NCBI GenBank assembly: GCA_945860065.1
Contig: CAMAPI010000003.1
Coordinates: forward strand, 1-64,000
DNA length: 64,000 nucleotides
Direction of reading: 5' to 3'
From: Chryseobacterium gleum
GTDB taxonomy: Bacteria > Bacteroidota > Bacteroidia > Flavobacteriales_D > Crocinitomicaceae
Shown: in pieces, positions 28,531 to 38,260 of the stretch
How the letters are laid out: each line of letters begins with the position of its first letter
How positions within the stretch are numbered: position 1 is the first letter of the stretch
Notes under the pieces: model-generated
Told to the model about the DNA's origin: nothing
What the model saw: only the letters and a program-made list of their open reading frames with translations
Databases searched by the model: none
Program-made: the position numbers and the translations under genes

Positions 28531-29357
28531 TGCAATTAGGAATAATCAATCAACTTACGATTAAACGTTTTGCTCCTCCGGGTGCTTACCTAATCGATTT
28601 ACAGGACAATGAAGTTCTGTTGCCAAACAAATACATTCTTCCTGAACATGAGGAAGGAAGTGTGGTGGATGTATTCGTTATGAAGGATTCGGAAAACCGA
28701 ATTGTTTGTACAACGGAAGTTCCGCTTATTCTCTTAGGTGAATGTCGTTATTTAGAGGTCATTCACGTAAATCCATATGGTGCGTTCGTCAACTGGGGAT
28801 TAGACAAAGATCTTTTGGTTCCATTTAGTGAACAAATACATCGCTTGGAGCAAGAAGAAAAATACTTATTCACCTTGCGCTACGACTTTGAAACAGACCG
28901 ACTCTTTGGAAGTATGAAGGTTCGTAAAGTGTTGGATTTGTGCGAGGATCAGGAGATGGTTGGTCAGGCTGTAGATTTATTGATCTGCGAAGAAGGTAAA
29001 TTAGGACGAAATGTACTGGTGAACAATCGCTATGAAGGATTGATTTTCAAAAACCAACAAACGAAAATTCTCGAACGTGGACAAGAATTAAAGGGCTATG
29101 TTAGCGTAGTTCGTCCAGATGGAAAATTAGACATTCGCTTAGAACCCATCACATTTGAAAAGTACGATGAAGCCTCTCAATTCATTTTGGATGAACTCAT
29201 GAAGGTGAAAATCCTTCCGCTCAGCGACCATTCCTCACCAGAAGAAATACGCGAACAATTAGGCATGAGTAAAAAGACCTTCAAGCAAGCGATTGGAAAG
29301 TTATACCGTTGGAAAAAAATCATCATCAAAGATGATAGCATTGAGTTGATTGCTTAG
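28530..29357 (+). CDS. S1-like RNA-binding protein, CvfB family
   Basis: S1-like repeats (GAYLIDLQDNEVLLPNKYI; GAFVNWGLDKDLLVPFSEQ) and C-terminal winged-helix GMSKKTFKQAIGKLYRWKKIII. Confidence 0.9.
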   Translation: MQLGIINQLTIKRFAPPGAYLIDLQDNEVLLPNKYILPEHEEGSVVDVFVMKDSENRIVCTTEVPLILLGECRYLEVIHVNPYGAFVNWGLDKDLLVPFSEQIHRLEQEEKYLFTLRYDFETDRLFGSMKVRKVLDLCEDQEMVGQAVDLLICEEGKLGRNVLVNNRYEGLIFKNQQTKILERGQELKGYVSVVRPDGKLDIRLEPITFEKYDEASQFILDELMKVKILPLSDHSSPEEIREQLGMSKKTFKQAIGKLYRWKKIIIKDDSIELIA

Positions 29358-29617
29358 AGCTATCGCCAAAGAAGGTTTCCGTTTGAATGCCATCATCCAT
29401 AGCCATGATTACTCCCCTTCCGCAATGCCTTTTCTTGTGGATTCGTTCTATACGTATGGCATTATTTCTCCGAAGATTTAAGTAGCCTATTTCGCGGTTT
29501 GTTTTCAGCCGATTTATCATCAACATTAATGGAAATTTAGCAAGGCAAATTGAAAATAAAAAAAATGTTTTGTGATGACAATAATGTTTACTTTTATGGT
29601 ATTAGAAAAGATCGAAT

Positions 29618-29971
29618 ATGGACGACTTTCACGAACAACAAGGGGCATTGGACAAAGAATTGGAACGATTCAATGAATTGTTAAACCAATTATTACCTAA
29701 ATACAACGCCTTATTGAAAAAAGACGATTTGGATAAAAAGGAACTAGTTCGCCTTGGTGAAATTGAAGCCTATTTATTGAGTGTCAACGCGAAAATAATG
29801 AATATCAAAAGTGAACTTGAACAGAATTTATTCGGGAAATCTTTGGATACGTATTATAAACTAAAAAATCAAGCGATTGAGGGGAACCCTCAATCACGGT
29901 TAAAAATGGAAAAAATGCGCGATGCCTTTTCCGAGGCTTTGCAAGCTGGAGACATCATCAATTTGAACTAG
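29618..29971 (+). CDS. Small helical hypothetical protein
   Basis: 117 aa charged, coiled-coil-like ORF. Confidence 0.65.
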   Translation: MDDFHEQQGALDKELERFNELLNQLLPKYNALLKKDDLDKKELVRLGEIEAYLLSVNAKIMNIKSELEQNLFGKSLDTYYKLKNQAIEGNPQSRLKMEKMRDAFSEALQAGDIINLN

Positions 29972-30020
29972 TTCGGGGGAATGTCTGACTTTTCCATCAA
30001 TCTTTTCTATTTTTGCAACG

Positions 30021-31019
30021 ATGAACAAATCTGAAAGAATTGCCGTTATTGGCGGTGGAAGTTGGGCAACTGCCATTGTGAAGTTGTTGTGCAACACCCA
30101 AGAAAAAGTAAATTGGTGGATGCGAAGCGAAGAATCCGTGGCGCACATCCTTCATTACAAACACAATCCAAAATATTTACAGTCAGTTGAATTCGATTTA
30201 TCCAAATTGGAGATTTCTACCGATTTAACACAGGTCATTCAAACAGCAGATGTTGTCATAATCGCAACGCCATCCGCATTTTTAACCGATACATTCTCGC
30301 ATATTTCAAGTTATTTATTTCAAGGGAAAGTGGTGTTCTCTGCTGTTAAAGGAATTATTCCAGAATTTAATGCCATTCCGGCGCGCTTCATACATAAAAC
30401 CTTAGGGACACCATACGAGCAGATTGGGATTATTTGTGGCCCTTGTCATGCGGAGGAAGTAGCACTTGAGCGCTTATCATATTTGACGATTGCTTGTAGC
30501 GATAATCAGATTGCGACAAACATGGCAACTGCACTAGCATGCCGATACATTAAAACAACCACATCGGATGATTTATTCGGAACAGAAATTTCAGCAATAT
30601 TAAAAAATGTATATGCCCTTGCCGCTGGAATTTGTCATGGTATTGGTTACGGAGATAATTTTCAAGCAGTATTGATATCGAATGCGATTCAAGAAATAGA
30701 ACGATTCATAGATGTGGTGAGTCCGGTTCACCGCGATACAAAAACGAGTGCTTATTTAGGCGATTTATTGGTGACAGCTTATTCCAATTTCTCTCGTAAC
30801 CGAACCTTTGGATTCATGATAGGTAAAGGATATTCTGTCAAAACTGCGCAATTAGAAATGAACATGATTGCTGAGGGTTATTACGCCACGAATAGTTTGG
30901 TTGAAGTCAATAAGAAATTTGATGTAGACATGCCTATTTTGAATGCTGTTTACCGCATTCTATACGGAGGAATTTCTCCAGTTATCGAAATGAAAATCCT
31001 TTCTGAAAAACTATCTTAA
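30021..31019 (+). CDS. gpsA: NAD(P)H-dependent glycerol-3-phosphate dehydrogenase
   Basis: RIAVIGGGSWATAIVKLL...SAVKGI...GPCHAEEV...LKNVYALAAGICHGIGYGDNFQA. Confidence 0.92.
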   Translation: MNKSERIAVIGGGSWATAIVKLLCNTQEKVNWWMRSEESVAHILHYKHNPKYLQSVEFDLSKLEISTDLTQVIQTADVVIIATPSAFLTDTFSHISSYLFQGKVVFSAVKGIIPEFNAIPARFIHKTLGTPYEQIGIICGPCHAEEVALERLSYLTIACSDNQIATNMATALACRYIKTTTSDDLFGTEISAILKNVYALAAGICHGIGYGDNFQAVLISNAIQEIERFIDVVSPVHRDTKTSAYLGDLLVTAYSNFSRNRTFGFMIGKGYSVKTAQLEMNMIAEGYYATNSLVEVNKKFDVDMPILNAVYRILYGGISPVIEMKILSEKLS

Positions 31020-32296
31020 TGCACGATTCCATGCTTGTTTTTAAATTTGGGGGCGCCTCTGTTAAAGATGCTGCGTCTATACAAAATGTCGCTTCTATTC
31101 TTTCGCTTTATCCTGGGGAAAAAATTGCTGTAGTTGTTTCTGCAATGGGAAAATCCACCAATAAACTGGAGGAGATAGTGACTGCGTTAGAAACAAAAAA
31201 CCACACGTTATTTATTGAATTAGTCGATGAATTGGAAGCGTTCCATATGGCTATTATCGCGGCGTTATTTCCGGAAAGACATTTCGAAATCCATCAAACA
31301 ATCGCGGAACTATTCGAATCATTAAGAGCACGTTTCGAAACGGACTTTTCAGATAATTTAAGTTTTGAATACGATCAAATTGTTTCCTTTGGAGAAGTAA
31401 TCTCCTCTCAAATTGTCAGTGCCTATTTAATTGATCAAGATTTTTCAGTTAAATGGATGGATGCAAGAACGCTCATCCGAACTGATCACTCGTATCAAGA
31501 AGGGAAGGTGGATTGGGGAAAAACAGAACAATTCGTTCAAGAACGTATGTTGCCAGCATTTCAAGACGCTGATATCCTGCTAAGTCAAGGATTCATTGGG
31601 CATGACTCAGAAGGATTCACTACCACTTTAGGTCGTGAGGGATCAGATTACACTGCAGGAATATTAGCCTACTGTGGGAATGCAGAAAGTGTCACTATTT
31701 GGAAAGATGTTCCCGGAATGTTAAATGCAGATCCAAAGTATTTTTCCAATACGAAAAAACTAGAAGCCATCTCTTTCAAGGAGGCAATTGAACTTTCCTA
31801 TTATGGCGCAAGTGTCATACATCCTAAAACCATCCAACCGCTTCAAAACCGCAATATTCCGCTGTTTGTCAAATCTTTCCTTGATCCCAAAGCAGATGGA
31901 ACGATTATTCAAGCCTCATCGAGCAAAGACCATCTGGTGCCTTCTTATATTTTTAAATTTGAGCAATCATTGTATTCGTTTACACCAAAAGATTTCTCGT
32001 TTATTGTTGAAGAAAATCTAAGTGTCATTTTTGGGAAATTGTCCGAGTTGAATGTCAAAATCAACCTGATGCAAAATTCTGCTTTGAGTTTTTCGATTTT
32101 AGTCGATCAAAACAAACTAAAACGGGATGAATTTCTCGCATTGTTTCAGTCGGACTATGAGGTAAAGTATAACGAAAACCTATCTTTAGTTACGATTCGT
32201 CATTATGATGAAGACACCATCCAACAAGTGACGCTTGGAAAAGAGATCCTCCTACAACAACGCACGCGACACACCGCTCGATTTGTGTTAAAATAA
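31019..32296 (+). CDS. lysC: Aspartate kinase
   Basis: VFKFGGASVKDA...SQGFIGHDSEGFTTTLGREGSDYTA...IWKDVPGMLNADPK. Confidence 0.93.
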   Translation: MHDSMLVFKFGGASVKDAASIQNVASILSLYPGEKIAVVVSAMGKSTNKLEEIVTALETKNHTLFIELVDELEAFHMAIIAALFPERHFEIHQTIAELFESLRARFETDFSDNLSFEYDQIVSFGEVISSQIVSAYLIDQDFSVKWMDARTLIRTDHSYQEGKVDWGKTEQFVQERMLPAFQDADILLSQGFIGHDSEGFTTTLGREGSDYTAGILAYCGNAESVTIWKDVPGMLNADPKYFSNTKKLEAISFKEAIELSYYGASVIHPKTIQPLQNRNIPLFVKSFLDPKADGTIIQASSSKDHLVPSYIFKFEQSLYSFTPKDFSFIVEENLSVIFGKLSELNVKINLMQNSALSFSILVDQNKLKRDEFLALFQSDYEVKYNENLSLVTIRHYDEDTIQQVTLGKEILLQQRTRHTARFVLK

Positions 32297-32300
32297 CACG

Positions 32301-32351
32301 CAAATACCACTTTAATGGTATTTGAATTTCATTGAAATGACTGTAATTTTG
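32301..32351 (+). promoter_or_regulatory. feoAB promoter with two overlapping palindromes
   Basis: TTTG (32321-32324)-N19-TAATTTTG (32344-32351); CAAATACCA-cttTAA-TGGTATTTG (32301-32324) overlaps the -33 box; ATTTCA-T-TGAAAT (32326-32338) lies in the spacer. Confidence 0.65.
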
Positions 32352-32355
32352 CGCT

Positions 32356-32580
32356 ATGTTAAACACCTTAGATCGTATTGGATTGAAGCGCGTGGTAGAA
32401 ATCGTATCGGTGGACCATTCTCCAATCTCATCTAAGTTAACTGAAATGGGTTTAGTTTCAGGTCAACTCATTACTACTTTATTCAAAGCACCATTTGGCG
32501 ATCCAATTGCAATTGAACTAAATGGCTCTGTGCTTTCCCTCCGTTTAGAAGAAGCGAAATTTATTGAAGTGAAAGCGTAA
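32356..32580 (+). CDS. feoA: FeoA family ferrous iron transport protein
   Basis: 74 aa SH3-like FeoA: LTEMGLVSGQLITTLFKAPFGDPIAIELNGSVLSLRLEEAKFIEV. Confidence 0.92.
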   Translation: MLNTLDRIGLKRVVEIVSVDHSPISSKLTEMGLVSGQLITTLFKAPFGDPIAIELNGSVLSLRLEEAKFIEVKA

Positions 32581-32613
32581 TGCTTTGAATCAAAATTAAT
32601 AAGTTTGCAAACC

Positions 32614-34566
32614 ATGAAAATTGCGTTACTCGGCAATCCGAATACTGGTAAAAGCTCAGTATTCAATCTCTTGACAGGTTTGCGTCAACAGGTAGGGAAT
32701 TTTCCTGGTGTAACGGTCGACAAACGAAGTGGATTCGTTACAGTCGAAAATGTCCAACACGAACTCATCGATTTTCCTGGTACGTATAGCATATATCCAA
32801 GGTCTAAAGAAGAATCAGTCGTATTTGATGTCTTATCTAAGCCCTCACATTCCCAGCATCCAGATCAAATCATCTTTGTGGTGGACGCGAGCAATTTGCA
32901 ACGTAATTTATTGTTCTTCTCTCAAGTCTATGATCTTGGTATTCCATGTGTGCTTGTCCTCAATATGTGGGATATTGCACAACGCAAAGGAATCACTATT
33001 TCCGTAGATGAGTTGTCCAAATTATTTCCAAGTGTGCCCATTGTTCAATCCAATGCACGTGTCGGACTTGGTAAAGACCGCATCCTACAATCACTTGCAG
33101 AATTAAAAAACACCTTTGTTCACCAACAATCGTTCATCGATGGATACCCTTTGTGTCCTTTAGAGGACGTTTCCGCTCAAAAATCGGAAGCAGAAGAACG
33201 CTTGAAGAAAATCAAAAGCGCATTAATAAATGTAGTTCATACAAAGATACCTGTTGGAGAAAGTATCTCGCGAAAAATCGACCGGGTTTTGATCCATCCT
33301 GTTTTCGGATACGTGATATTTACTTTGGTTTTATTGACCATTTTTCAGTTCATTTTTACGTTTGCCAATGCACCGATGAATTGGATTGATTCAGTGTTTG
33401 CTCATCTATCCAGTTGGACGAGTCATGCGATTCAACCAGGACTTGCGAACGATTTACTATCGCAAGGAATCATTCCAGGAATTGGGGGCGTTGTCGTTTT
33501 TGTACCTCAAATTGCGATGCTCTTCTTCTTCATATCTATCTTGGAAGAAAGTGGGTATTTGTCCCGGGTGGTATTTATCATGGACCGACTCATGCGGCCC
33601 TTTGGTTTGAATGGAAAGAGTGTTGTGCCACTGATGTCAAGCATTGCCTGTGCGATTCCTGGAATCATGGCTACTCGAACAATATCTAACTGGAAGGAAC
33701 GACTGATTACCATTCTCGTTGCGCCATTTATGAGTTGTAGTGCCCGAATCCCCGTTTATACACTCTTGATTTCCTTGGTTATTCCGAAAACATTTATTTT
33801 TGGATTCATCAACTTACAGGGCATCGTATTATTTGGCTTATACAGTCTAGGGATTGTTTTTGCGCTATTGGTTTCTTTTCTTTTAAAATTGTTTATTAAG
33901 CAAAAGGAGAAAGGATTTCTGTTAATGGAGCTTCCCGACTATAAGAATCCACGTTGGGGAAATGTCTTTATTAATGTGTTGGAAAAGGTGAAGATTTTCA
34001 TCATCGATGCAGGAAAAATCATTTTGGCGATTTCCATCATTTTGTGGTTTCTGGCGAGTTTTGGTCCAGACATGAAAGGTTCGATGGAAGGGCTAAGCAA
34101 AAGCACTACATATCAAAGGCTGACAGAAGATGAACAATCTCAAGCGATGGCTTCCTGTAAACTTTCCAATTCCTATATCGGAATACTTGGTAAAGGAATA
34201 GAACCGATCATTGCACCCTTGGGCTATGATTGGAAAATTGGAATTTCATTGATTACATCTTTTGCGGCAAGAGAAGTGTTTGTAGGTTCCTTAGCAACCA
34301 TATATGCCGTTCAAAATGAAGGCGATGCGCAAACCTTACTGATTGATCGCATGCGAAACGAAGAAAAAGCTGATGGGACCCCTGTTTTTACCTTGGCTAG
34401 TGGTGTTTCATTAATGGTATTTTATGTATTCGCCATGCAGTGTATGGCAACATTGGCAGTAGTCAAACGCGAAACAAATTCGTGGAAATGGCCCCTTATT
34501 CAACTTGTGTTCATGGGAGCCTTGGCATACCTATCAGCATGGTTTACTTTCAGTATTCTTTCTTAA
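32614..34566 (+). CDS. feoB: Ferrous iron transport protein B
   Basis: GNPNTGKSSVFNLLTGLRQQVGNFPGVTVDKRSG, G-protein + gate motifs, SCSARIPVY, FAAREVFVGSLATIY. Confidence 0.96.
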   Translation: MKIALLGNPNTGKSSVFNLLTGLRQQVGNFPGVTVDKRSGFVTVENVQHELIDFPGTYSIYPRSKEESVVFDVLSKPSHSQHPDQIIFVVDASNLQRNLLFFSQVYDLGIPCVLVLNMWDIAQRKGITISVDELSKLFPSVPIVQSNARVGLGKDRILQSLAELKNTFVHQQSFIDGYPLCPLEDVSAQKSEAEERLKKIKSALINVVHTKIPVGESISRKIDRVLIHPVFGYVIFTLVLLTIFQFIFTFANAPMNWIDSVFAHLSSWTSHAIQPGLANDLLSQGIIPGIGGVVVFVPQIAMLFFFISILEESGYLSRVVFIMDRLMRPFGLNGKSVVPLMSSIACAIPGIMATRTISNWKERLITILVAPFMSCSARIPVYTLLISLVIPKTFIFGFINLQGIVLFGLYSLGIVFALLVSFLLKLFIKQKEKGFLLMELPDYKNPRWGNVFINVLEKVKIFIIDAGKIILAISIILWFLASFGPDMKGSMEGLSKSTTYQRLTEDEQSQAMASCKLSNSYIGILGKGIEPIIAPLGYDWKIGISLITSFAAREVFVGSLATIYAVQNEGDAQTLLIDRMRNEEKADGTPVFTLASGVSLMVFYVFAMQCMATLAVVKRETNSWKWPLIQLVFMGALAYLSAWFTFSILS

Positions 34567-34596
34567 TTCGCGGATAAAGCTTACATTCGTTCAGAT

Positions 34597-34731
34597 ATGC
34601 AACTGTTGGTAATTTTTCTTGCGCTTGGACTTTCCTTGATATACCTTGGTAGGAGGATATGGAAACAATTTTCCAAAAAGAATTCCAGCTGTGAAGGTTG
34701 TGCCTTGCATCAAACACTTACAAAAGAGTAA
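34597..34731 (+). CDS. FeoB-associated Cys-containing membrane protein (44 aa; below the ORF-track cutoff)
   Basis: Manual translation: MQLLVIFLALGLSLIYLGRRIWKQFSKKNSSCEGCALHQTLTKE*, one TM helix plus CxxC, directly after feoB. Confidence 0.8.
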   Translation: MQLLVIFLALGLSLIYLGRRIWKQFSKKNSSCEGCALHQTLTKE

Positions 34732-34738
34732 CTAGATT

Positions 34739-35740
34739 ATGGCAATCGTTCAACTTTATAAGTACAATGCTACTTTTTATTCCATCAAACAGGAATCTTC
34801 TACCTATTTCTCCAATGAATTTTTAGAGACTGAGCTCGATAACGACCATGTGGCTTGGTTGAATTTTCATGGAATTGATGAAACTGGGTCGATCGAACAT
34901 TTATGTCAAAAACTGGGTATTGATAAATTATCGATAGAAAATATTCACCACCAGGTCCGTCGACCCAAAATTGAAGAGTACAGTAAGTACATGTCCTTCT
35001 ATGTAATGTCCGCATTACCCAAAGAAGACGAAAATCCATATTTACATCAAGATCAAATTTCCTTTTTAATGGGGGAAAATTACCTCATATCTTTTCAAGA
35101 TAAACCTTCTGATCACTTTACAGATGTGCGTGACCGAATTGAAAAAGGAAGGGGAAAAATACGAACGAAAGGTCCCGACTTTTTAATGTTTCGCATGTTG
35201 GAAGCGATCATCGACAATTACTTTGAAGTCTTGGAAGATATTTCGATACAGATTGAATTCATTGAGTCTAAGCTTCATATTGTTCACGATAAGTACATTT
35301 TAACAAGCATCGAATTAGAAAAACGAAAACTCATTGAGTTGCGTAAAATTGCGCAACCTATGCGCGACATCACTAACCAATTAGAAAATAGCGAGAGTCC
35401 GTTCATTCAAATCAGCAATCGTCATTATTACCGCAGTTTGCACTCCTCTTGTATAAGCGCACTAGAAGAAATTGACGCAAATAAGCAAATTTTGGAAGGA
35501 ATGTCGAATTTGTATTATGCGGCACAAGGACAACGAATGAATGAAATCATGCGCGTATTAACAGTGGTTAGTTCCATCTTCATCCCATTGACTTTTATTG
35601 TCGGGGTTTATGGAATGAATTTTGAGCACATGCCAGAGTTGAAATACCCATATGGTTATTATACGGTAATCGCATGTATGTTTGCACTAGGATTTGGATT
35701 GTTGTTGATCTTCAGGAAAAGAGGCTGGTTGAAAAAATAA
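34739..35740 (+). CDS. corA: CorA-type magnesium/cobalt transporter
   Basis: C-terminal two TM helices with GVYGMNF motif. Confidence 0.94.
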   Translation: MAIVQLYKYNATFYSIKQESSTYFSNEFLETELDNDHVAWLNFHGIDETGSIEHLCQKLGIDKLSIENIHHQVRRPKIEEYSKYMSFYVMSALPKEDENPYLHQDQISFLMGENYLISFQDKPSDHFTDVRDRIEKGRGKIRTKGPDFLMFRMLEAIIDNYFEVLEDISIQIEFIESKLHIVHDKYILTSIELEKRKLIELRKIAQPMRDITNQLENSESPFIQISNRHYYRSLHSSCISALEEIDANKQILEGMSNLYYAAQGQRMNEIMRVLTVVSSIFIPLTFIVGVYGMNFEHMPELKYPYGYYTVIACMFALGFGLLLIFRKRGWLKK

Positions 35741-35851
35741 TTCTTTAAAAATCTTGATTTCATCTATTTTTCAGAAAAATAAATCTGTTAACATTTAGTT
35801 AAATAAAAAATGGACTAGTGAATCCTCCGTATGTTTGATTTATAAAAATTA

Positions 35852-36301
35852 TTGACTATGAAAAATCTATTTTTATCCTTTGGGATTATGTTCATCGCAG
35901 TATTGGGAATGAACACCGTAAATGCACAAATTGAGAAAGGTGCTAAAATCGAATTCAGTAAAGAAACGCATGACTACGGAAACATCAAATACGGTGGTGA
36001 GCCATATTGTAATTTTGAATTCAAAAACACAGGAGATGAGCCATTAATCATTTCAAACGCGAAAGGATCTTGCGGATGTACGGTTCCTGAGTGGCCGAAA
36101 GAACCAATTGCTCCAGGAGCAAAAGGAGTTATTCGTGTTAAGTACGATACAAACCGTCCTGGTCCGATCAATAAAAACGTAACCATTACTTCTAACGCGC
36201 TTAATGAGCCAAACAAAGTGATTCGTATTAAAGGTGAAGTTGGTCCAGCTCCAGAAGTTGGAACTCCAGTAAATAACGCTGGTGCACCAATCAACAACTA
36301 A
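35852..36301 (+). CDS. DUF1573 domain protein (secreted)
   Basis: Signal peptide; HDYGNIKYGGEPYCNFEFKNTGDEPLIISNAKGSCGCTVPEWPKEPIAPG. Confidence 0.93.
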   Translation: MTMKNLFLSFGIMFIAVLGMNTVNAQIEKGAKIEFSKETHDYGNIKYGGEPYCNFEFKNTGDEPLIISNAKGSCGCTVPEWPKEPIAPGAKGVIRVKYDTNRPGPINKNVTITSNALNEPNKVIRIKGEVGPAPEVGTPVNNAGAPINN

Positions 36302-36319
36302 GATAATTCTCTTATCACA

Positions 36320-36352
36320 TAGAAAAGCCGATCAATTGATCGGCTTTTTTTA
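36320..36352. terminator. Bidirectional hairpin terminator
   Basis: AAAAGCCGATCAATTGATCGGCTTTTTTT. Confidence 0.85.
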
Positions 36353-36385
36353 TGACATCTTATATTGTTAATTCAGAGGTGAACC

Positions 36386-37090
36386 TTAAATTTCATTAAA
36401 TGTAGAAACGGTCTGTTTCCAAGTACCAGTTGAACCTGGACGGACCACTTGAATGGTTTGATATCCAATTTCCTCTGCAGCCAATAATTCCTCTTGGATA
36501 TCTGACAAAAATAATATTTGATGAGGCTCAAGATCTAAAATTTCTGCAATCGCTTTATAGGTTGCTGCATCGCGTTTAGCACCTGTATTTGTATCGAAAA
36601 AATTGGATAAATGTTTGCTCAAATCACCAAAACAACTATGTTGAAAAAGCAATTTCTGTGCATGAATAGAACCCGATGAAAAAATACCAATTTTCAGTCC
36701 ATTGGCGCGCCACTTATTCAAGCAAGTTGGAACATCATCGTAAACGTGTCCTTTGATTGCCCCTTCTTCGTATGCTTTTTTCCAAACGAATCCTTGCAGT
36801 GTTTTTAGCGGAGTGACTTTTCGATCTTCGCGACACCATAGATCCAAGTAGGCAATCACTTCTTCGGTTGTCGTAATGCTTTTCCCTTCTTCTTCCTTCA
36901 CAAAATTAATTACCTGAGCGAAAGATTCTTTTACCTCGCTCACTTGAGCCATTTTCGGTAACTCTTGAATGTGTTCTCTGAAATAAGGGAACAACTCATC
37001 TACCACGAAGGAAATGGAAGATGTTGTTCCTTCGATATCACTTAAAATGTACTTTATTTGACTATCCACGTTTGGGGAAATTAAACTCAT
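36386..37090 (-). CDS. mtnC: Acireductone synthase (enolase-phosphatase E1)
   Basis: YILSDIEGTTSSISFVVDELFPYFREH...IGIFSSGSIHAQKLLF...FLSDIQEELLAA. Confidence 0.94.
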   Translation of the reverse strand: MSLISPNVDSQIKYILSDIEGTTSSISFVVDELFPYFREHIQELPKMAQVSEVKESFAQVINFVKEEEGKSITTTEEVIAYLDLWCREDRKVTPLKTLQGFVWKKAYEEGAIKGHVYDDVPTCLNKWRANGLKIGIFSSGSIHAQKLLFQHSCFGDLSKHLSNFFDTNTGAKRDAATYKAIAEILDLEPHQILFLSDIQEELLAAEEIGYQTIQVVRPGSTGTWKQTVSTFNEI

Positions 37091-37607
37091 TAAATTCTTG
37101 CTCCAAGCCTGATTCCGTATATTCAGGAGTCCAACCGGACATGTCTATAAATATGCGAATGGCTTTCACGAATGGATTTGTTTCACCGGCATCAAACCAA
37201 TGTTTTGTACCTACTGGAACGGAAATCAAGTCGCCACGTTCGCAGAGTAAATTGAACACATCCTCATTTTCTAAGTGAAACCAAAATAGTCCTTGTCCAT
37301 CAACAAAAAACCGAATTTCATCTTCCGAATGCGTATGTTCCGCCAAGAATTTCGCTCGAATGGCCTCGTAATTTTCTGTTAAAGAATTGATGGAAATAAC
37401 ATCCGCTGTTTGGTATCCACCATTTTTCATAAATGGATCTAAATCTGAATGATATGCCGCTAATATTTCTTCCGAACTTGCCGAATCATCAAAGGCAACA
37501 TCGCATTGCCATTGATCAAAGAAAATTCCACGTTCGTTCATGAAAGACCGAATTTTCTGCGGGTCTATCAGTTGAACTTGTTGATTTGGAATGGATAATA
37601 TGGCCAT
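37062..37607 (-). CDS. mtnD: Acireductone dioxygenase
   Basis: cupin EHTHSEDEIRFFVDGQGLFWFH...GDLISVPVGTKHWFDAGE. Confidence 0.95.
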   Translation of the reverse strand: MAILSIPNQQVQLIDPQKIRSFMNERGIFFDQWQCDVAFDDSASSEEILAAYHSDLDPFMKNGGYQTADVISINSLTENYEAIRAKFLAEHTHSEDEIRFFVDGQGLFWFHLENEDVFNLLCERGDLISVPVGTKHWFDAGETNPFVKAIRIFIDMSGWTPEYTESGLEQEFNEFNFPKRG

Positions 37608-38188
37608 TAGAATTGATTTAATTCACACTCACAAAGGTAATCCAAGGTTTCCAAATGACGTTTGGCAGAAAACAGATTTTCGCCCCATGCATAGGTTCCA
37701 TGTTGACGAATGATAAAACAATGTTGTTGGATATCACTTTTACGTTCAGGAATCATTTGTTCAAAATACCCCATATCCTGTGCATTTTCAAAAATAGGAA
37801 TGTGAACAGTACAATCATGCGTTTTCACTCCTGAAAATCCTTTTTGCAGTTCGTAATTACCGACGGAAAAGACACGATCGTGCTTCATTGAAATGAGCAC
37901 TGGATTTTTGGAATGACTGTGAAGAATAACCTTTGTTTCTGGAAACAAGCGGTAAATAAGCAAATGAATCAATGTTTCATCGGAAGGTTTTAGTTCTTCA
38001 AAAGGCGACATCACTTTTCCATTTGCGTCGATGGGGATAAAATCTTCCGCATTAAAATTAGCTTTATCGACACCAGAACGCGACACCCATATTTGACCAT
38101 CCTCTTTGAAAGAGTAGTTGGTGGAAGTAGCAGGTGACCACTCCTTTAGATGATATGCTCGAATTGTTTCTGCTAAGCTAACTTTCAT
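37607..38188 (-). CDS. mtnB: Methylthioribulose-1-phosphate dehydratase
   Basis: Class II aldolase/adducin fold; ATSTNYSFKEDG...VILHSHSKNPVLIS...FIIRQHGTYAWGENLFSAKRHLE. Confidence 0.93.
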   Translation of the reverse strand: MKVSLAETIRAYHLKEWSPATSTNYSFKEDGQIWVSRSGVDKANFNAEDFIPIDANGKVMSPFEELKPSDETLIHLLIYRLFPETKVILHSHSKNPVLISMKHDRVFSVGNYELQKGFSGVKTHDCTVHIPIFENAQDMGYFEQMIPERKSDIQQHCFIIRQHGTYAWGENLFSAKRHLETLDYLCECELNQF

Positions 38189-38208
38189 GTGATAGATCTT
38201 ATATAAAC

Positions 38209-38242
38209 GAAGAAAAACGCACCAAAAGATGCGTTTTTCAGT
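38209..38242. terminator. Hairpin terminator
   Basis: AAAAACGCACCAAAAGATGCGTTTTT. Confidence 0.75.
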
Positions 38243-38260
38243 ATTTGTTTTTTATTGTCA

